Below are positions 49,096 to 60,469 of a stretch of DNA of 64,000 nucleotides, one piece after another. A program made the translations under genes and the position numbers. The notes below the pieces were generated by a model. The model was not told where the DNA came from. It saw only the letters and a list, made by a program, of their open reading frames with translations, and did no database searches. The number at the start of each line of letters is the position of its first letter. Position 1 is the stretch's first letter. Origin of the DNA: Epiperipatus broadwayi (taxonomy: Eukaryota; Onychophora; Udeonychophora; Euonychophora; Peripatidae); NCBI GenBank assembly GCA_028023455.1, contig JAQFVV010012497.1, positions 1,924,001 to 1,988,000 of the forward strand, in the 5' to 3' direction.

Positions 49096-49917
49096 TAAAA
49101 TTTCTACTGAGACTAGAGAACTTATGAAGAAAAGAAGGAATATGAAGATATGCATTAAAAAGAATTGAATATCTCAAATTTTGTAAAATGGTGCGGAAAA
49201 GAGTTGAAAATGATATAAGAAAATATAACTGTGAACTAGCAAGAAAAGCTGTAGAAGAAAATAAAAGTCTTAAGAATGTAAAACAACATTTTGGTACTGG
49301 TAGGAAATTTATATCTGCAATAAGGAAAAAAGATGGAATTATTACTAAAAAGAGGGATGACATTATGAAATTGGTAGAAGATTTTTATCAAGAATTATAT
49401 AGTAATAAAGAACAAGTACCTCCTATATCTATTACATCTTCCGAATTGCCCAGAATTTTAAATGAAGAAGTGAGAAATGCAATTAAATGTATGAAAAAAG
49501 GAAAGGCTCCAGGTAATGATGGAATTATAATTGATATATTAAAAGAAGCAGGTGAAGAAACAGAAAAAATATTAGCAAAGTTATATACCAAATGTCTAAA
49601 TGATAAAGATGTACCAGATGATTGGAAGAATGCAGTAATAATATTAATATTTAAAAAAGGTGATAAAGAAGATATTAGAAATTACAGACCTATCAGCCTT
49701 TTATCAGTTTTATATAAAATTTTTACCAAGATAATTACAACTCGTCTACAGAGAACCTTGGATTTTCACCAACCAAGAGAACAAGCTGGATTTAAAAGTG
49801 GTTTTAGTACAGTAGATCATATTCAAGTATTGAGAGAAGTTATAGAAAGGACAAATGAATATGAGTTGTCATTATGTTTTGGATTTGTAGATTATGAAAA
49901 GGCATTTGATTCTATAA

Positions 49918-49937
49918 ACGACGCTCTTCAGTGATCT
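49918..49937 (+). other. Probable Illumina 5' adapter end
   Basis: ACGACGCTCTTC (49918-49929) followed, after AGT, by GATCT (49933-49937) matches the 3' end of the Illumina read-1 adapter, apart from AGT in place of one C. It is unusually GC-rich for this element and sits exactly where the RT frame breaks. The bases could partly be native RTE code (D-A-L-Q), so this end is less certain than the one at 50066. Confidence 0.65.
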
Positions 49938-50065
49938 AAGCATTGGATCATCAAGGTATAGATCCAGGATATTGTCATATTTTAAAGAATATTTATAAAA
50001 ATGCAACAGCAACAATTAGATTACATAATGATACTGGAAAAATCAACATTGAGAAAGGTGTAAGA

Positions 50066-50088
50066 AGATCGGAAGAGCACACGTCTGA
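50066..50088 (+). other. Illumina 3' adapter sequence
   Basis: Twenty-three consecutive bases, beginning AGATCGGAAGAGC and ending ACACGTCTGA, are identical to the start of the standard Illumina TruSeq read adapter. They interrupt the RTE reverse transcriptase and have no counterpart in the other RTE copy of this window. This is library adapter retained in the assembly, not genomic DNA. Confidence 0.96.
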
Positions 50089-51492
50089 CAGCAGTGCTGC
50101 AAGAAGTATTTTGTGGATTAAAATGGGAAACTAAAGGAGTGAAAGTAAATGGAGATTATTTAAGTCATTTAGATTTCGCAGATGATGTAGTTGTTTTTGC
50201 AAATAATGCTTCCGAGCTGCAGGAAATGTTGCAGGAGTTATCAGATGAAAGTAGGAAAGTAGGACTAAAGATAAATGTTAAAAAGACTAAAGTAATGTTT
50301 AATCGATTTGCTCCAAATATGAAAATAAAGATTGATTATGATGAATTAGAAGAAGTTAAGAGTTACAAATACCTTGGTCAGATTATTAATACAGATGGAA
50401 ACATAATAGAGGAAATTAATCATAGAATTAAACTTGGTTGGAGTGCTTTTGGTAGAAATAACTTGATATAAAAAGGAAATATGCCTATGTGTTTGAAAAG
50501 AAAGGTTTTTAACAAATGTGTTTTACCAGTTCTTACTTATGGATCTGAGACTTGGACACTTAATAGAAGATCAATACAGAGACTTCAGACCACTCAAAAA
50601 AGTATGGAGAGATGTATGTTGGGAGTAACAAGAAGAGATCGAAAATGCAATGTATGGGTAAGAGAACAAACAGGTGTTACTGACCTCATTGAAAAAATTA
50701 AAAGATTGAAGTGGAGTTGGGCTGGACATATTGCTAGAAGAGATGATAATAGATGGACAATTGAAATTTTAAACTGGATTCCAAGAGATTGTAAAAGACC
50801 CAGAAGGAGACCACATGTAAGATGGATGGATGAAATAAGAAAATGTGTAGGGGTGATGTGGAGAAGAGAAGCTAAAGATCGGAGAAGATGGATTAAACTT
50901 GGAGAGACCTTCATCCTGCAGTGGATTGATAATGGTTGATAATGATGATGATACTGTATACATAAGTTTTTTGAATTATGATCCATTGAGATAATTTTAT
51001 ATATAAAAAATTTGAAATCTAGCAACATTTTCTAGTGATGGACATGATCCTATCTGCAGATCATCAGCTAACCATTACAATATTATATATATATAATATT
51101 AACTAGAGATTTTTTTAAAACCATCTTCAAGCACAGTAATATCTGATGAAAAATATGAATTTAATTTCTGCTGGAGATATATTTCTGTCACAACTAATAT
51201 CAGCAACCTGAAAACTAATTGATACCCCACCAAATATAGCAACATACTATTGTTATTAAAGTTTGAAGTTAAATTTATCATAAGTTGAGTAAAGCTTTTT
51301 ATGTATTGGCTAAATGTTAAAAGATAAGGCAGAACTTTTTAAAAATTGAACTGGTTTCCAAGCTATTAATGATGTCAGTTGTGATAGAAATATACTTGGC
51401 AGAGATAGATTGGTTTTTTCATCTAGGATTATTTGAAAGGTCATAAAAAATTCCATAGAAGACATTAAAAGTTACATCAACATTGTTTAATT

Positions 51493-51545
51493 ATCATCAT
51501 CATTTTCAACCATTATCAATACATTGCAGGAGGACCTTTCAAGTT
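51493..51545 (-). repeat. RTE LINE 3'-end fragment
   Basis: On the minus strand 'tcctgcaatgtattgataat' followed by 'ggttgaaaatgatgatgata' matches the last 50 bases of the RTE copies at 50920-50953 and 14935-14955. It is a minimal dead insertion. Confidence 0.7.
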
Positions 51546-51688
51546 AACAAATATTAAACATTTACTACTGTTACATATTTAATGTGATATTTAATTAGAT
51601 ATTTATAAATATACATTCATACATTTAAATTACTACATATACAATCTATATTTATACTTAAATACAAGTATAGTGTATACTTAAGCTA

Positions 51689-52375
51689 GCTATAATTAAA
51701 GGGGGTTTAAACATAGACTTTCAAGCTCCCTTCAGTCATCCACTCTGTCATATATAACCAATACACATGTCCGCTTATCTGTGAAAAAGATAAATGATCT
51801 CCAATGTATTTCCTGCTGAACCAGCATTCATCAGTTAGTCTGGATCATCATCCCCTACACATACATATAGTCAGTGCTCAGTTATATTAACATACCAAAT
51901 CTACAAACTTTAACAGACAGGCATCAATCCTCTCCAATTCTTCAGCCATCCATATCACTGAAAATCTGATGATGGAATGTTCAAATCCCTTGTTATATTA
52001 TTCTCATATCAGAGTGACTTAAGGGCAACATGGATAGGACAATAATAATGACATCAACTAAGGCCTTGAACATTCCGTCATCAGATTTGCAGTGATATGG
52101 ATGACTGAAGAGTTGGAGAGGATTGAAGCCTGTCCATTAAAGTTTATAGATTTTCTATCGTAATATAAACTGAGCACTGATTATATATATATATGTTGAG
52201 AGATGATAATCCAGACCGACTAATGAGTGCCGGTTCAGCACGAAATATCTTTATTGGAAGATCATTTATCTTTTTCACATGTATGCGGTCACGTATATTC
52301 GTTATATAAGTAAGATTGAGTGGATGATTGAAGGGAGCTTGAAAGTCTGTATTCAAACATCCTTTAATCCATATT
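51689..52375. mobile_element. Long foldback element with unpaired centre
   Basis: A second large member of the foldback family. The left arm starts 'ataattaaagggggtttaaa' and contains CAGCATTCATCAGTTAG and 'agtcagtgctcagtt'. The right arm carries the inverse, ending 'gaaagtctgtattcaaacat' and 'cctttaat'. The arms of roughly 300 bp pair up to 'ccttgaacattccgtcatca' (52063 onward) against 'tgatgatggaatgttcaa' (about 51969-51986). Between them lies an unpaired centre of about 75 nt (51988-52062) not found in the 27764 copy. No coding capacity is evident. Confidence 0.8.
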
Positions 52376-52379
52376 TATA

Positions 52380-55300
52380 TTTTTTGTGAAATATGTTTTT
52401 TAGTTTATAGATAAAAATGTGCTTACTCATTCACATTAAATAAATTAAAAAAATGTCCGCACTAGCTTTGTTTTCTTACTTGTTAAATATCGTCAATATC
52501 AAAAGTCACAACTTCTAAAATTGCTTTGGATGGAGGGAAAATTCCTTTAGAAGTGCTTCAACAAAAAATCGAACATTTTTAAAACAAGAAGCCTTCATGT
52601 TAATATTGTCAAAACAATTAATCACTATGTTTCAAAAAAAAAAAAACAATTGAATATATGCCACCTTTTTGAAATAATCATTAATAAAAAATCTAGTCAA
52701 TTTAGATATGCATGTTTCTAATGTTGCTATAGCTCTCAAAATGGATACCATAAATTTTTTCAAATAGACTCAATAATTTGGATTTTTTTTCTTATTCACT
52801 CAAATAATCTCGTGATTAAATAATTTCACTGTTTTTCTTCCCCTAATGTAATTACCTTGATGCAATAAAACAAATAAGTCTAATTAATGCTATGTATATT
52901 ATGACCTATTGCTCTTCTTATGAAACTCTTTCAATTGTATACTTATTAGATAAAAACCACATAAATGATGAAAGATTTCAATATTGATTAGACCATACAA
53001 TTTATTAGCTAAACTGAGTAGCAATGCAAGTATATATATATTGTAATGGGACAGGCATTTTCGTGGTATGCACATACTTAGGAGAGAAAAAAGATCTCAA
53101 TAACTACTGATTTTACACATAATCTATCCCAAATATATTACAGTTTACTTCCGTTATTCCGGAATTCGAACTCAGGGAAATGTTGCTTAATCCTCTGGTT
53201 CAGGATATATTTATATCACCGAAGTCGGAATATGTGTAAAATAAATATGTCTGTTAATGGGAGTGGTATAGTATATAGTACATATGCAAGTAATGATCAT
53301 GATATGTGTGTAAGGATATGACAAAGCAAAATTTAACCACAGAAAAATAAAACAAGAATCGTGTTTTAACATTTAAATAAATTTAATGAACGTATTTACA
53401 TTGATCATTATTTACACAAGAAAATTTAAAACAGAATTAGGGAAAACTCATTTGGACATCTGTGGTCATTCTTTATTCATGCTTATTTATACTAATGTCC
53501 CACATCCTGATCCCATAAAAAATAGGCACCAAATATTCCGATTAACATAAATGATTTTCATTTTCTATACAACATTGCTATACGCAGTATAGTATTAATT
53601 TATTTTTTATCTTTTATTTAAAGCCATGATGGTTTAAAAGATCCTCCTGTTATGTATGATGTGTGTGCGATGAAGAAGAGTTATAAGTTCATGACACAAA
53701 CAATTAAAAAGATATGTAATGAAAATATATTAAAAAATAATAAACAATTAATGAAAGTGTATGTGTTATACATATATAAATGTTGAATTTATATATGTAT
53801 TAGATAACATCTTACTTTGTCCTATTTATAGTAAACGGATTATTTCATAATCAAGAGTATACCTCAGAGATTTTGTCTATCCACAGTAACAAAAGAATTT
53901 TATTTTTATTTCTTAAATTAAAGCTATTTGGCCATATATTAAAATAAATAAAACAAAATTATTATACATAACATACAAACAATTAAATATAATGACATCA
54001 ACTTTATAATTTGGCTTTACAGTTCGTATAGACACTGTTCTCTAATGTTTTGTTCTCATAATCCATGGCAGTTCCTTTACCAATAGCTGGAAATCCGAAC
54101 AACCGATGGATATGTTGACTTTACTAGTCTTCGAACTGGAGTTTTGAAATGAGGAATAAAAACAAAAATTTATAATGTGATGTTTATCAATCCAGGCATG
54201 GAGAGATAGGACAATCCCATATCGATCTTGACTAATGATGAGCTTTCTTCCACAATGTTCCCCTTGCACTTAGCACTGCATAATTACTTTTGTCAATACT
54301 TATATTAGTTTTCATAGTTTAAGTAGATTGGAGAAATGCCAATATTTCTTTTGCTATTGCATGTTTTAGATTTAAATCTGGAAATTGTAGAGAGGAATCA
54401 ATAGTGGTTTTAAAGATTCGAATACTTTATTTTGTTTGCAAATTATTAATTTTTGAATTCTTTGTTTAGATGTTTTATGAGCTAAATGTTTTTCCTCACT
54501 TGCTAAAATCCTTGTAAAAGATTTCTTTAATAGTATTATAAGTCTAAATTGGTTGATTCAGACTTTCAAATTTTTCTTTCATCTTTTTTGTGCAGGGAAT
54601 GGTAGATTTATCCCACAGATAAAATAATTTTTTTATTTTCTTCTTGAACAAAAAAGTTCATTTATATATCTTATATTAAGTCAGTTCATGCCTATCCTTT
54701 ATACTTTATTGTTGATGTCATCTTTGCTAAACTTGTTTTAAAAAAAAGATAAGAAAAGAAACATTTAGTTTTTCTTTACTTTAGTATTATGTATATGTAT
54801 TTTTTTTGATTATGTGCACTCATCTGATCTATTGTATGTTGTTCTTTTGTGTTGGTAATCATAATACATTTAATGTTAATTGTAATGGTTAGTTGTCTTA
54901 TCTATTTGAGTGACTTGGTTTAAACTTTGGTTTAATATTTATTTATATTAGGCTTTACGACTTATCTTGTGATAAATAGTTTGTCATTTTATGTACCTTA
55001 ATATTACCTAATACCATTCATTAACGACTAATGCTAATATCACAGAGCTTGAATTAGGGTTGGGTTTCATGTTGTGTAGTGCATATTGGAGGGATGTTGG
55101 AGGTATCTATAACAATATATATTATATATCAGCATACATATAAAATTTGATACAAACATTTGCTGAAGCTTTGAAAATAAAAGTGTTGGTACTTGAAATC
55201 AAAGATTTGTCAAACACCTAACCAGAATAGTCTGTTGTTGATTTTTGTGAATTTTGCTTGTTAGAAGATAACAAATAGATTGTTTGGCATATTATCACTA

Positions 55301-58300
55301 CAATCATGAGACTAAGAGTGTAGTTGATATATATATACACAGGAGAATGCTTTGATAAACTAGAGCATGCTTTATTCTATGCTCAAAAACCTCTCATTAA
55401 GTTGTCTTTGATATGCCCCTGATCTCAAAAGTTAATACATTCTAAAAACATTAAATAGGAAGTTACACAAACATGGCATGTAGTGATGCTAATGCAATAA
55501 CCTTTTTGCTAAACCCTTTGATATCTACAATAAAATCTCTCTGCAAGAGGAGAAGTTTTTTCTATCAACATTCCCAATAAAACAAAAATACCTACTGCTC
55601 ATCACTATACGTCAAATTTCTGATTAATAGCACCTGCCACATGTTCAGTGTTAAAAAGAATAATTTAAACAAATGAATAAAAAAAATATCTCTTTTCATT
55701 TATCTAAGAGTACGGTATAAATAGATTGTAACTACTAGTACACTTTAATAATGGAAGTGAATATTTAAATAAGCCATGAATAATATCTTAGCAGAGTAAT
55801 TTAAATCGATTAACATAAATTACTACTGATTTGATCAATCTGATATAAATATACCAATGTAAGTAATACATCTACTATTTTTCGCTAGTAAGTTAATTTT
55901 ATTACAATAAATATTAACTATATTCGTTAAAATCATATCTGACATGCCTTCCAATATTTCAAACAACAACTACAAATAAATGTTTATTTGTAACCATTCT
56001 CTATAAAATTGGGAAGTAGTATATATAAATACTTACATACAAACTATATATTTCTGTAATACAGATGTTATCCATTCACAATTCAATTTTATTTCTAAAA
56101 TAATCAAGCCAAGAATTAAATATATTTCAAAATAAAATATTAAGTGAAGTGTTTATGACCAATTAATCCTCAGTAAAAGGGCTGTAGATAAATTTGAAGT
56201 GAATTCAATAAAAGAAAAATCCAATTACTCTTATAAAAATAATATATTGATTTTAAAGGATTCTTTCTAGAATTCTAGAAAGCTGATGAATTCCAATTCA
56301 GAACTTTGACCATTGTTCATTTTTAAAAAAATGTCATCAATCATGTCTACAGTTACAATTTTTGTTAGGATTATTAAAAAATACTAACAACTGATTTCCA
56401 ATGTAGCCCACAATATAAATATATATTAATAAAAAAAATTGAATTATGCTAAATTTTTAGATGTCAGTAATCATTAAATTAATATTAAAATACAGTTTTT
56501 TGGTCCTAATTTTATTTGCTCACATTTATTTATTCACCCACCAAATGTGAATAAATCAATTATTTAAAAACCACAATAGAAAAACAGTTTATGGAATGAA
56601 TTACTTAAGAAAATATAAGTAGAATTTATAGTTTCAATATAGCAAATTCAATATGGCTTTTCAAAACATTTAATAGCATGAAAAATAAAATTCATAGCAT
56701 ATTGCATATAAATTTTATTTTATTTTTTTAAATATTTTTCATTTATGTTAGTGACTTCTTTTCATACATATGCAACTCAATAATGTGATGGATTCTTTAA
56801 AGTTAATAGTGCAGGTCTGAAATTGAGAGACTAGAATTCATTCTGCTAAGATTTGGCAAAATCAGTCTACATTATCACTTGATTGTAGCGTTCTATGCCT
56901 TAATAATCTAAAGTGCCTTTGGATGGAGAACTTAATATCTATCCATCCATTTATTATAAATATTCATTTCTCATTATACAGATAAGCATATATAATTTAA
57001 TTAACATTAAAAACAAATAATAGGATTTTTTTTATGGAACCAATCAACAACTTAGCAATAGTCCATCTATTTGCAAATTCAATGGACAATAGATCGTAGT
57101 GCCACCTAAATCCTACACTAATTTCTAACTATTGATTTTGCCAGTTAGTTTCAATGGATTTCATATATCCAACTAGCAGCACCTTAATTTTCTTTTGTAA
57201 TATTTAAGTAACAATTTGAAAAATTCAATATCTCAAAGTTCTGAATCCAAACCAACAATGCTTGTATATCTATATAAATCTAACAACAGGTGATCAATAA
57301 TATATTTTAATGATCTTTTAGTATTATACTATCTGAGAATGCTTTGACTTTTTCACATATAACAATTGCATTAACAGCATTAATCCATTATATAACTATA
57401 CCCTAGATTCTTGTACATGTGAAGATTTATAGAGCATCAAATAGTAGTGCCAACTGAAATAACAACAAAGATCTATACCTCAAAAATATTCTGATAATTT
57501 ATGTTTATTGATTACTTATATTTCACAAATCAATATAGATTAGATTGACAGAGTAGTAAAATTATGGTTAGCACAGACAATAAATGCATGTCATTAGTCA
57601 CACGATATTTGGATTAATATATCATTCTTATGTCAGAGAGGCAAAAATGTCTGTGTGAGAATATAATTAAGAACACCAGAATATAGTAGGTAACTTAATG
57701 TCAGATCTTTATAACTAAACAAGTAAATTGACTTGAATTCAAAACCTAAAGGTTGAATAGTATAAAAATATTTTTCACTGAAGAAGATCAATAAAAACTA
57801 CTATGGAGATTTTACTGCCATACTACCTGATGGATATCAATTATTTATGCTTTAATAATTACTCTTTATACATATGTCAAATGCATTTTAGGAAGTCAAG
57901 TAATGCTACATTTGATATATACCTCTTTCTTCTTATTATGTGAACTATTCTCTTCATATAACTATAAAGAAAGGTTATTCTATAAAGGCTTACAATTGTA
58001 CATTTAAAACTTAGATTCAATATAAATTTTTTATATGGCACTCTAAAAACAGTGAAGAAGAAAGATAGCTGTAAAAAAAAAAAAAGCATTAACTTCTAAT
58101 TTAAAAATTTGTTGTCTCACATACTGTAAACTTAATTATAAATTGTAATGAATGTACCTTTGTGCATTTAAATGTATTAAACTGGCAAATTCATCAATCA
58201 TTAATATGTAAGTTGTAGTTTTTTTAAATCCATTAATATATGAAACAGTAAAACAAATGTTAATAAACAATATGTAAGGTTATCAATTGTTATTAGTTAC

Positions 58301-59230
58301 ATTTTGCCTACTACAAATTTTAACTGAAAAAGATTTTTGGAAATATTCAGATTAAATCTTTTAGTTAAGGCATCTCATTGGATGCTAACATATATTATTT
58401 GGTTTCACAAACCAAAAGTCTCATATTGATTAAATTAGTAATAATATTAATACCAAGCAAAACTGATTATAGAAAATAAGAAAATTTCTCTCTAAAATGA
58501 AGATTTAAAGGAAAAAAACATACTGCCACCCATAAAGTAATGGTTTGTGTTTCATGTAGATTATAACAACCAATTTATAATTTTATAAATAGGTAACAGT
58601 CAATGTTTTACATTTACTAATTAAAGAAGTCTAAATGCACTGATAACCTATGACATCCATTTCATGGAAAAAAGGAAATATTGATTCCCTTTAATAATTA
58701 CATTTGCCTCTCCCCTCACTAAAGTCAATATCAAATGTGTTATTCTAACTGACGTGTTAAATAAATTGTATCCATTGCTTCCAAAAAGCTGTGTTAATAA
58801 CATTTTTTAACACAAGTGCATCTTTATCATGTCTATAAGTGATAATGAAAATAAAAGGAAGTTATGCAAGAAAATATTATGTTAGTGGGATGAGACAGTA
58901 ATTCAAAGATATTGATAAATGCTTATATTTCGTTTCACATGACATGGAACTTGTATGTCTTGTATTTGCAAAAATTAGTAAAAATATATTCAAAAATAAA
59001 CACACAGAAAATATTAAAATAATTTTTTTTATAATTATATTTTATTATTGTGTTTTATTTTTTCAATTAACATTTTTATGTTAATTCATTTATTTATTGC
59101 TTTTTACTTCTTCATATTATAATATTTATATTACAAATATATAAAATAATTTATATGTATATATGACAAAGTATATTTTTTGTTTTTGCACACTTCCTTT
59201 ATAAATTGAAATAGATTTTACATGTTTGTG
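52380..59230. other. Long AT-rich interval without recognisable gene
   Basis: Nearly 7 kb with no element that I can name. A less AT-rich patch lies at 53040-53240 ('cttccgttattccggaattc'). Another lies at 54010-54270, where a 75-codon minus frame has ordinary amino-acid composition but no family resemblance and no clear splice context. A/T homopolymers and TA tracts are common. Confidence 0.45.
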
Positions 59231-59239
59231 ATGTGATGC

Positions 59240-60460
59240 ACTGTGGCATCTCCTTTATCAGTCAGGAATCTTTCAGCCACTATGCTCAGAGAAACCTGCT
59301 AGCCACCCTATCTTCCCTTTCCATTTCCCACCCTGTTTTTCCCATATTCTTCTCTATCCTGCTCCATCCTATTTTCACAACATAATCTTTATCAACTCTA
59401 TGGCCTTTACATCTAAATCCTCCTTATCTTTTTCCCAAACCCAGAAGAAAAACCAAAAACCCACTTTCTGTATAATCATTTTGTTTATATTTATTCTCCC
59501 ACAACTTCATTATTTGTATCCTTTCTGCTTGTAGGCATTTCCATTCAATTAACAGATGCCTAATATTTTTTATGCCTTCCTTCCATAACTTGCAGACTAA
59601 ATTATCCATATTTTCCCATTTATGTGCATATCCCTTGTTGCTAAAGATCCTGTTCGCACCTTAAATAATAAACTACACTTCTTGCCATTATCATAAATTA
59701 ACTCGCACCCGATGTTGTTTACTTTTTTATATATTTAAACACTTTTTACTCTCCATGCTATTTTGCCATATCTCCAACTCCCTATTTATTATTAATGCAT
59801 CTATTCTTCTATACCATTCCTTGCCACTATAACACTCAATGATTCTCCTAACACAATCATTCCACCTTTTGTATAAGTATACTGACAGAAAGTCTTTATC
59901 CAAATCTTCTGAATACTGTACTACTTTTAGCCACCCACACATCTGCATCTAATGTATGTCTTCCAACTTCTCTTTGTACGTTTTCTAAGTAATCTAACAC
60001 ACTATTACTGACACATAATGCATCATTACTATAAGTTAACCCTGCTATTGCCATTCCCTTCCATATAATTATAGCTATATCATATTTATTGTATGAAAAC
60101 ATTATTAATTTCTTTATCAGTCACTTTATTTTCTTTGCTGGCTTTATTTATCAATTTTTTTTCTCCCATTCATCCAAGCAATTTCTGATTATTTAAGATG
60201 ATTCCCAAATAGTTATACCTATTCACTACATTTAACTTTATATCTAAATTCTTTCTCTTCCCTTTCCCCATCACTTATCATCATTACTTTTGATCTTCCT
60301 TCACTAAATTTAATTCCCATCTCTTTACCCATCTTTGCAAAAAAAGATACCATCAGCAAATAAAAAACTTATATTGTATATACAACCTTGCCACCTATTA
60401 ATGGCATCTCTTATCCTTGCTTTCTCTACTACTCTTCAAACCCCTTTATACAAAGGGAGA
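59240..60460 (-). pseudogene. LINE reverse transcriptase C-terminal remnant
   Basis: On the minus strand, from about 60450 downward, successive broken frames carry RVVEKARIRDAINRWQGCIY, then FLFADGI (the FADD box with its second Asp changed to Gly), then KMGKEMGIKFSEGRSKVMMI and YNYLGIILNNQ. After this comes the block WKGMAIAGLTYSNDALCVSN and ENVQREVGRHTLDADVWVA (60102-59896), then YLYKRWNDCVRRI and LLIEWKCLQAERIQIMKLWE (59609-59424). This order fits the palm, thumb and C-terminal Cys/His region of a non-LTR RT of a different lineage from the RTE copies. The 5' part is missing, and stops and frameshifts abound. Confidence 0.75.
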
Positions 60461-60469
60461 AAAACTTTT

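Larger units (their letters stand above)
49188..50939 (+). pseudogene. RTE reverse transcriptase, disrupted
   Basis: The first frame (49188-49934) has [41 protein letters not shown] and [14 protein letters not shown] (motif A with catalytic Asp). It breaks at 49918-49937, where adapter-like bases begin. A short RTE piece follows (DHQGIDPGYCHILKNIYKNA at about 49946-50005), ending with INIEKGVR. Then comes 23 nt of adapter where motif B would be expected. RT resumes at about 50100: LSHLDFADDVVVFA, with the catalytic FADD at 50175-50186, and YKYLGQIINTDGNI. A frame break near 50465-50480 leads to the C-terminal block CVLPVLTYGSETWTLNRRSI and RPHVRWMDEIRKC. The enzyme normally copies LINE RNA at the nicked target. 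Confidence 0.9.
48222..50953 (+). mobile_element. RTE-clade LINE, 5'-truncated, adapter-damaged
   Basis: The longest RTE copy of the window. It starts inside the endonuclease (WDIIGLCEVRRKG at about 48222), runs through RT, and ends with 'ggttgataatgatgatgat', a short tandem tail typical of RTE. Relatives lie at 22515-23365 (minus), 14827-14960 and 51493-51545. Frameshifts split it into several open frames. Part of the RT is replaced by sequencing-adapter bases (49918-49937 and 50066-50088), so the sequence here is not a faithful genome copy. Confidence 0.9.

Noticed and set aside
49921-49935. Purely native RTE code at the 5' adapter-like site
   Set aside because: D-A-L-Q could be native, but the match to the adapter end, the paired 3' adapter 128 bp downstream and the frame break at this point make adapter sequence more likely.
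50594-51028. 144-codon minus-strand frame
   Set aside because: It is an antisense shadow of the RTE C-terminal region.
54042-54269. 75-codon minus frame with ordinary amino-acid composition
   Set aside because: I considered it as an exon, but it has no recognisable family, no convincing splice sites, and the other strand reads equally plausibly.
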